NCBI RefSeq assembly: GCF_001077535.1
Contig: NZ_CP011968.1
Location: forward strand, 3,224,001-3,288,000
Direction of reading: 5' to 3'
From: Clostridioides difficile ATCC 9689 = DSM 1296
GTDB taxonomy: Bacteria > Bacillota > Clostridia > Peptostreptococcales > Peptostreptococcaceae
DNA: 64,000 nucleotides
In this document: positions 58,652 to 64,000 of the stretch, in pieces
How the letters are laid out: the number at the start of each line of letters is the position of its first letter
Position numbering within the stretch: the first letter of the stretch is position 1
Notes under the pieces: generated by a model
What the model saw: the letters and a program-made list of their open reading frames with translations, nothing else
The model's database searches: none
What the model was told of the DNA's origin: nothing
Translations under genes and position numbers: made by a program

Positions 58652-59045
58652 AACGCCTCCTATTATTTAATATTGAATATTATTATCAATTAATAGTTTA
58701 AATGAGCACTTAAATTTTGTCAATATATTAATTTTTTCTTAATAAAACAATTTTTATCTACATTTTTTAATATTTTAAATGAAATATTAAATAGTATATG
58801 TAATTTATTTTAATTAATAATGCATACATCTTACTAATAATCTACTTATATAATAATCTATAAATATTATATAATAATACTTATATAATTAGTATTATTA
58901 TTTAATAGCAACAGTTATTCACACTAATAAAAGTAGAAAGTTTTTAAAATATTATGAAACATCAAATTTAATTTTAAAATTGCATCAAAAAATGAAGTCT
59001 CAACAGACTTCACTTTTTATAACTCTTATAAATTATTCAAAATAT
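58652..59045. other. AT-rich intergenic region upstream of the TauT-type operon
   Basis: About 390 bp. It holds the terminator of the GyrI-like gene at 58985-59012 and presumably the transporter promoter. No gene or known operator was recognised. Confidence 0.5.
58985..59012 (-). terminator. Terminator of the GyrI-like gene
   Basis: TGAAGTCT (58993-59000) pairs with AGACTTCA (59005-59012), loop CAAC; T-run on the minus strand. Confidence 0.8.
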
Positions 59046-59672
59046 TTATACTTCCCTTTCTACTTCAAAACGTAAAACCGTCTTCAATGATTCAGGCGAT
59101 ACTTTTCTAGCATCACTTATATAAATTTCACGATGTGTGTAAGATTTTCTTATAAGTTTATTTTTTTTGCAAAATTCGTTCATAATGTCAAAGCTTTCTG
59201 GTTCATTATCATATGAACCTATATGAAGCATTTGAACACATAGCCCTTCATTAATAGACCCAAATCTAACTTTTTCAAGAAGATTATGAGGTTTTTTCTT
59301 CTTTACTATATCAGTAGCTTTATCCAACAGGTCTTGTGTAACAAAATCTGGCTGACGTATCATTATAGTGTAAATTAAATCTTCTTTAATAAGTACATCT
59401 AAGCCTTTACTTTTTTCTCCCTTATCCCATATACCTTCTAAAGGAAAAACCGTATAGTCAAAATACCCTTCTGGTACAATTCCTTTTTTAGGCATGGTTT
59501 TTATTGCATATGCCAAAGAATAAAGTACTCCTATTGCTTCAGTAAATTCTTTAGAATTTGGGTCTCCACTCCCTTTTAACATGATAAATTTCTGTTCTGG
59601 TATTTCAACTATTACAGGATTCTTTTTAGGTAAATATAACTCTTTATCTCTTTTTCTCCATTCATATTTCAT
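59046..59672 (-). CDS. GyrI-like small-molecule-binding domain protein
   Basis: Soluble protein of 208 aa of the GyrI-like/SOUL-type effector-binding group without a DNA-binding part. VIVEIPEQKFIMLKGSGDPN, YFDYTVFPLEGIW and LCVQMLHIGSYDNEP with REIYISDARKVSPESLKTVLRFEV are characteristic. Such stand-alone domains bind or hydrolyse small xenobiotics or act as regulator partners. Monocistronic, with terminator. Confidence 0.85.
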   Translation of the reverse strand: MKYEWRKRDKELYLPKKNPVIVEIPEQKFIMLKGSGDPNSKEFTEAIGVLYSLAYAIKTMPKKGIVPEGYFDYTVFPLEGIWDKGEKSKGLDVLIKEDLIYTIMIRQPDFVTQDLLDKATDIVKKKKPHNLLEKVRFGSINEGLCVQMLHIGSYDNEPESFDIMNEFCKKNKLIRKSYTHREIYISDARKVSPESLKTVLRFEVEREV

Positions 59673-59747
59673 AAAAATACCTCCATATATATTTTATACA
59701 TTGATATTATCACGCTAAAAGTGACAACAGTGTGTCATAATTATAAA

Positions 59748-60719
59748 TTATATTATAAAATCTTCATCCTCTAATTCCTCATACACTCCTTTTTGGTATC
59801 CATTACCCTTAGTTGAAAAGAAATCATGTGTTTTGGTTTCAGTGCTAAGACCATTTAATACAATTGGATTTATAGCATCTACAGTATATAGCTTCTCAAA
59901 CCCTAGATTTTCTAAAGCTCTATTCGCATTGTATTTTAAAAAGTTTACAACCTCTTTTTCAAGCCCACTTTCTCTGTATATAACATTTGTATACTCTATC
60001 TCATTCTCCATAAGGCTATAAAGTATAGAATACATCTTCTCTTCTAACATCTCCTTATCCATTTTATCAAATGAATCGTATATTTCTTGTGCTAGCAATC
60101 CTATATACTTACCATGTAAAGACTCATCTCTAAGAATAAGCGATATTATTTCTCCACTAGCTACCATCTTTCCTTGACCAGATAGATACAATGGATAAAA
60201 GAATCCTGAATAAAACAAGAAACTCTCTAAAAATACACTTGTAACCATTGATAGGTATAATCCCTCTTGATTTGTAGTATTTTCGTATTGAGCTAAAACT
60301 AAATCAGCCTTTCTTTGTAATGTTGGTTCTGTTTCTATCCATTCAAATAATTCATCTATTTCTAAATTAGAAAGTAGAGTCATAAATATAGAAGAATAAC
60401 TTTTTGCATGTATTTCTTCCATAGTCCCCATAAAAGACAAGACAGCTTTTCTTTGTAGGTTTTCTGTTAAACTCATCATAGATGGTATTCCATTATTTCC
60501 CTGTTTTGTATCCAGTAATGTTAAACCACCCAATACTTTTTTATATAATTCCTTTTCTTTATTACTTAGTTCATTCCATACCTTTATGTCTTTAGAAACA
60601 GATATTTCTTCAGGAAGCCAAAATTGTTTTACATTTTGTTCCCAAAAAGCTTGTGTAAATCCATCTTCTTCTCTATTCCAGTTAACTGCATTATGTATTT
60701 TATGTAAATTAAATGTCAT
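59748..60719 (-). CDS. nrdF: Class Ib ribonucleotide reductase beta subunit
   Basis: Radical-carrying subunit of 323 aa. Metal ligands and radical Tyr are visible: TLLDTKQG (Asp), EEIHAKSYSSIF (Glu, His and the Tyr four residues after His), and RDESLHGKYIG (Glu, His). It transfers the radical to NrdE for DNA precursor synthesis. 12 nt after nrdE. The flavodoxin NrdI that loads Mn in class Ib is not encoded beside it. Confidence 0.93.
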   Translation of the reverse strand: MTFNLHKIHNAVNWNREEDGFTQAFWEQNVKQFWLPEEISVSKDIKVWNELSNKEKELYKKVLGGLTLLDTKQGNNGIPSMMSLTENLQRKAVLSFMGTMEEIHAKSYSSIFMTLLSNLEIDELFEWIETEPTLQRKADLVLAQYENTTNQEGLYLSMVTSVFLESFLFYSGFFYPLYLSGQGKMVASGEIISLILRDESLHGKYIGLLAQEIYDSFDKMDKEMLEEKMYSILYSLMENEIEYTNVIYRESGLEKEVVNFLKYNANRALENLGFEKLYTVDAINPIVLNGLSTETKTHDFFSTKGNGYQKGVYEELEDEDFII

Positions 60720-60731
60720 ATATTTCTCTCC

Positions 60732-62831
60732 CTATACTGAACACACTAGACACTCATGAGTATCTCTTGTCATCTTTGTTCTTGTGTAATATAAACTTTT
60801 CAAACCTTTTTTATAGGCATATATGTAATGTCTAGCTATATCTCTAGTTGTCTTTTCATCTGTAACAAACAGTGTTGTTGATATACCTTGGTCAACATGG
60901 TTTTGAACTGTTGCCACTAAATCTATGACCTTTCTCATATCCATCCTGTATGCTGATTGATAATACAACATATTATCATTTGTTAAAAATGGCATTGGAT
61001 ATATTGTAGTAGAGTCTCCATATGTTCTTACTTCTACTGGCTCAGTAATTGGCATTATACTTGATGTAGCATTTTGAACATAACTAATGCTTTGAGTTGG
61101 TGCTACTGCCATTAAATATGCATTATATATCCCTTTTTCTTTTACCTCATCCAATAATTTTGTCCAGTCTTCTTTTGTTGGTATATAAATCCCTTCAAAT
61201 AATGCTCTTACCTTTTCTGACTTAGGTAGATAAGATTGTTCATAGTATTTTGATAAAACCTTGCTATTTCTTCCCTTAACATATTCTGATTTATCAAATC
61301 CTTCAAAAGTTTGATTTCTTTCTATAGCTATTTTCATAGAAGCTTTAATTGAATAGTATCTAACCATTGCAAAAAATACATTAGAAAAATCTATAGCATC
61401 ATCTGAAGTATATAAAATATTTTCTCTTACTAAGTATCCATGTAAATTCATAGCTCCTAATCCTATAGAATGAGACTTGCTGTTACTATTGCTTACCGTT
61501 GGCACTGGTTTTATATCTGTGCTATCTGCTACAAATGACAGTGCTCTTATTGCTGTTTCAACTGTACTTTCTATAGTTTTATTATCCATTACATTGGCTA
61601 TGTTTAAAGAACCTAGGTTACAACTTATATCTTGTCCCCATTCATTTTTTCCTCCATATCCCTCTATTTCTGAAGGTGTTTGATATTGAAATATCTCACA
61701 ACATAAGTTAGACATTTTAATAATTCCAACATCTTTTAATGTATGTTCTCTATTAGCTGTATCTATGTACACTACATATGGATATCCACTTTCTTGTTGC
61801 ATCTGTGCTATTTTTGTCAACATCTGCCTAGGATTTATTTCTTTTTTTCTTATATCACTATCATTAACCAATTTATCATACCACTCATCCATTTCTATCT
61901 CATCAAGAGAAACTCCATATTTCTTATACACAGTATGAGGATAAAATGCATATGCTACTTCATTTTTTTCTGCCAACTCCATAAATTTATCTGGTATTAT
62001 AGCTCCTAATGATAATGTAGCAAGCCTTATTTTTTCATCTGCATTTATCTTTTTAGTATCCATCAACAATTCAAAATCAGGATGGAATACAGTAAGGTAC
62101 ACCGCACCAGAACCTTGTCTAGCTCCCATTTGATTAAAGTAACTAAATGATTGTTCTAACATTTTAGCTACTCCAACAACACCTCCAGCTGCACCTTCTA
62201 TATCTTTGATAGATTCGCCAGATGCTCTAAGTTTAGATAAATTTAGTGCAACTCCTCCACCAATCTTTGATAAGTGATTTGATGAAGATATAGCATACGA
62301 TATACCTTCTGTACTATCTTCTACAGATAGTAAAAAACATGATACCATTTCTCCAGCCCTTTTTCTTCCAGCATTTAAAAAAGTAGGTGTAGCTGGTTGA
62401 AATTCTTGTTTTACTATTTTATCTGCCAAGTTTAAAGCTAAATCTTTATCGCCATTTCCTAGTGTCAAAGCTACAATTAACACTTTATCATTATATGTTT
62501 CTAATATTTCCTTTCCATCATTGCTCTTTAATGCATAATTTTGATAAAACTTATTTGCACTCATATATGATTGAAATTCAAACTTATGTTTATCAATCAT
62601 ATCATATATATTTTTAATAACATCTATGCTATACTGATTTATTACTTCTTTTGAATAATAACCTTCATCTATTAAATACTTCAATCTTTCTTCTAGGTTA
62701 TTAAATTTTCTCAACTTTGGCTGTATAAATGCTTCTATGTAACTACTTAAGGCTTCCTTATCCTTTTCCAATTGGTACTTGCCTTGTTCATTTTTAATTA
62801 TCACTTGATTGTTAAGCTCTATCCAATTCAT
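60732..62831 (-). CDS. nrdE: Class Ib ribonucleotide reductase alpha subunit
   Basis: Catalytic subunit of 699 aa, without the ATP-cone found in class Ia. MVSCFLLSVEDS holds the first active-site Cys, and NLCCEIFQYQTPSE with CNLGSLNIANV the remaining ones. The C-terminal CLVCSV is the re-reducing Cys pair. First of the nrdEF pair. Two tandem NrdR-type boxes lie upstream, so repression when deoxyATP is high is predicted. Confidence 0.95.
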   Translation of the reverse strand: MNWIELNNQVIIKNEQGKYQLEKDKEALSSYIEAFIQPKLRKFNNLEERLKYLIDEGYYSKEVINQYSIDVIKNIYDMIDKHKFEFQSYMSANKFYQNYALKSNDGKEILETYNDKVLIVALTLGNGDKDLALNLADKIVKQEFQPATPTFLNAGRKRAGEMVSCFLLSVEDSTEGISYAISSSNHLSKIGGGVALNLSKLRASGESIKDIEGAAGGVVGVAKMLEQSFSYFNQMGARQGSGAVYLTVFHPDFELLMDTKKINADEKIRLATLSLGAIIPDKFMELAEKNEVAYAFYPHTVYKKYGVSLDEIEMDEWYDKLVNDSDIRKKEINPRQMLTKIAQMQQESGYPYVVYIDTANREHTLKDVGIIKMSNLCCEIFQYQTPSEIEGYGGKNEWGQDISCNLGSLNIANVMDNKTIESTVETAIRALSFVADSTDIKPVPTVSNSNSKSHSIGLGAMNLHGYLVRENILYTSDDAIDFSNVFFAMVRYYSIKASMKIAIERNQTFEGFDKSEYVKGRNSKVLSKYYEQSYLPKSEKVRALFEGIYIPTKEDWTKLLDEVKEKGIYNAYLMAVAPTQSISYVQNATSSIMPITEPVEVRTYGDSTTIYPMPFLTNDNMLYYQSAYRMDMRKVIDLVATVQNHVDQGISTTLFVTDEKTTRDIARHYIYAYKKGLKSLYYTRTKMTRDTHECLVCSV

Positions 62832-63308
62832 TATTTACCGTCCTTTTAACATAATCTTGTGCCATAATTTCACTTAATTTGCTTATTATTTCTTTTGGTA
62901 CTTATCAGTTGAAATCCCAAAATTAATCTATAATTATAGAAATGCAATAAGTATTTTTCAAAAACAAAAGCACTACATATAGTCAGTGCTTTATCTATTA
63001 TATACTACATATAGTATATACACAAATTTTTTTATATCTAAACTTTTATTACTTTATAATTGACATTATTTTTATTTAAAGAAATTTTTATCAACTCAAA
63101 TATAAAACAATACAAGCTTATTATGTCCTGTTTAAAAATTTAAATTATCTCTAAATAGCTTAAAAATATATTCTGATATATTGAAAAAAGTACTTTCAAG
63201 ATGATATTTTATATATTATTTAGAAGTTTTTTATTTATTGTTATATAATTAAATATATGACTATTTTGCTACTACATATATAAAAATAAATTTATGAAGG
63301 TGATTTTA
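62832..63308. other. Intergenic region between nrdE and the pentapeptide-repeat gene
   Basis: About 480 bp between divergent genes. It holds the NrdR-type boxes (62971-63017), the first of which lies within an AAAGCACT...AGTGCTTT hairpin (62968-62991). No gene was seen. Confidence 0.6.
62971..63017. promoter_or_regulatory. Tandem NrdR-type boxes
   Basis: CACTACATATAGTCAG at 62971-62986 and ATACTACATATAGTAT at 63002-63017 share ACTACATATAGT, close to the NrdR box ACACTATATATAGTGT. Box starts are 31 bp apart, about three helix turns, the usual NrdR spacing, about 140-190 bp upstream of nrdE. Confidence 0.75.
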
Positions 63309-64000
63309 ATGAAAACTATTTCTAAACAAGAATTAGAAAAAACACTTGAGAAACATTATTTATGGCTTAAAAACAATAATGCTGGAGAAAAGGCAGATTT
63401 AAAAGAATTAAGATTAGAAAATATGGACTTAAGAGGATACTGCTTAAGTAATATTGACTTTTCGTGGTCTGACCTTATCAATTTAAATTTAGAAAAAGCA
63501 GATTTAGAAAACTCTATTTTTAATAATTCTTATCTTTCGGATTGTTCATTAAAAAATTCTATATTAAAAAATGCAGACTTAAGTGGTGCAAGTTTTAGAT
63601 TTTGTGACTTATCTAACTCAGATATTAGAGGAGCTAATTTAGAAAATTCAAATTTAGAACATGCTACTTTAAATGGAGTAATATCAGATGAAAGTACCCG
63701 TTTTTTTAAATTGTATTGTCCTGAAACAGGAGCATTTATAGGCTATAAAAAATGTTTTAATTTTAGAATGGTACAATTATTAATACCCAGCGACGCAAAA
63801 AGAGTGTCTGCTACATCAAACGCTTGTAGATGTGATAAGGCAAAAGTACTGTCAATTACTAGTATAGATGGTAAAGAATCTTTTAAAAGTGCTCGTGCAT
63901 ATGCTGATGAAAATTTTATATATAGAGTAGGAGAAACGATTGTAGCTGAAGATTTTAATGAAAATAGATGGAAAGAATCGACTACAGGGATTCACTTTTT
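63309..64000 (+). CDS. Pentapeptide-repeat protein with C-terminal DUF5758-like domain (partial)
   Basis: At least 230 residues, cut by the right edge. After a short N-terminal helical part, residues 30-125 consist of pentapeptide repeats with Leu or Phe at the centre (ADLKE, LRLEN, MDLRG, ADLEN, ADLSG, ASFRF, SDIRG, ANLEN, SNLEH, ATLNG), which fold as a square right-handed helix. From about 140 comes CPETGAFIGYKKC, LLIPSDAKRVSATSNACR and STTGIHFF, typical of a domain often found after such repeats. GAAGGTGAT precedes the ATG. Role unknown; DNA mimicry as in quinolone-resistance proteins is not implied by the repeats alone. Confidence 0.85.
   Translation, partial: MKTISKQELEKTLEKHYLWLKNNNAGEKADLKELRLENMDLRGYCLSNIDFSWSDLINLNLEKADLENSIFNNSYLSDCSLKNSILKNADLSGASFRFCDLSNSDIRGANLENSNLEHATLNGVISDESTRFFKLYCPETGAFIGYKKCFNFRMVQLLIPSDAKRVSATSNACRCDKAKVLSITSIDGKESFKSARAYADENFIYRVGETIVAEDFNENRWKESTTGIHF

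Noticed and set aside
62968-62991. AAAGCACT/AGTGCTTT hairpin as a terminator
   Set aside because: Both neighbouring genes are divergent from this region, so no transcript is expected to end here; the NrdR boxes explain the symmetry better.

Overview
The window is about 64 kb of very AT-rich DNA from a spore-forming, anaerobic Firmicute, almost certainly Clostridioides difficile. The grounds are the base composition, a 29-nt type I-B CRISPR repeat of the C. difficile type, an L,D-transpeptidase matching Ldt-Cd1, a Na+-type V-ATPase operon, AdhE, dipicolinate synthase and class Ib ribonucleotide reductase. Nearly every gene lies on the minus strand, so operons read from high to low coordinates. 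No rRNA or tRNA gene and no intact insertion sequence was seen.

Layout. 1-1.4 kb: iron-siderophore binding lipoprotein (cut by the window edge) behind a Fur-like box, and a small ASCH-like protein. 1.5-6.6 kb: a GntR regulator and a five-gene PTS operon whose content (IIB, IIC, GH4 phospho-glycosidase, ChbG deacetylase, IIA) matches the E. coli chitobiose operon. 6.6-9.6 kb: MATE exporter and a membrane GGDEF protein. 9.7-13.6 kb: an aminoethylphosphonate/iron-type ABC importer. 13.8-22.4 kb: nine-gene V-ATPase operon with the sodium ligands in the rotor subunit. 23-28.4 kb: a Nif11-like small protein with a Gly-Gly leader motif, the L,D-transpeptidase, a B3/B4 protein and a c-di-GMP phosphodiesterase. 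28.6-31.8 kb: adhE behind three Rex-type operators. 32.2-36.9 kb: bioY, thiolase and acyl ligase (biotin/pimelate-type cluster) followed by dpaA-dpaB with a candidate sigma-K promoter.

37-49 kb: an ankyrin-like/zinc-ribbon protein, a remnant of an RlmA-like methyltransferase, a GNAT enzyme, then a CRISPR array and a complete I-B cas set (cas6-cas8-cas7-cas5-cas3-cas4-cas1-cas2) headed by a WYL regulator. Two features stand out. cas4 carries an in-frame amber codon that cuts off its three C-terminal iron-sulfur cysteines. The array is longer than it looks: three decayed repeats continue its 64-66 bp period beyond the nine intact ones.

49.5-55 kb: a Bce-type peptide-antibiotic defence module (response regulator, intramembrane-sensing kinase, UppP, ABC transporter) with a perfect BceR-type operator in front of uppP. 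55.4-58.7 kb: a TauT/SsuABC-type ABC importer whose first gene encodes a short [FeFe]-hydrogenase-like cysteine protein, an uncommon pairing and the best candidate here for an undescribed system. 59-62.8 kb: a GyrI-like protein and nrdE-nrdF behind two NrdR-type boxes 31 bp apart. 63.3 kb to the end: a pentapeptide-repeat protein cut by the edge.

All functional statements come from reading motifs and gene context. No database search was possible.
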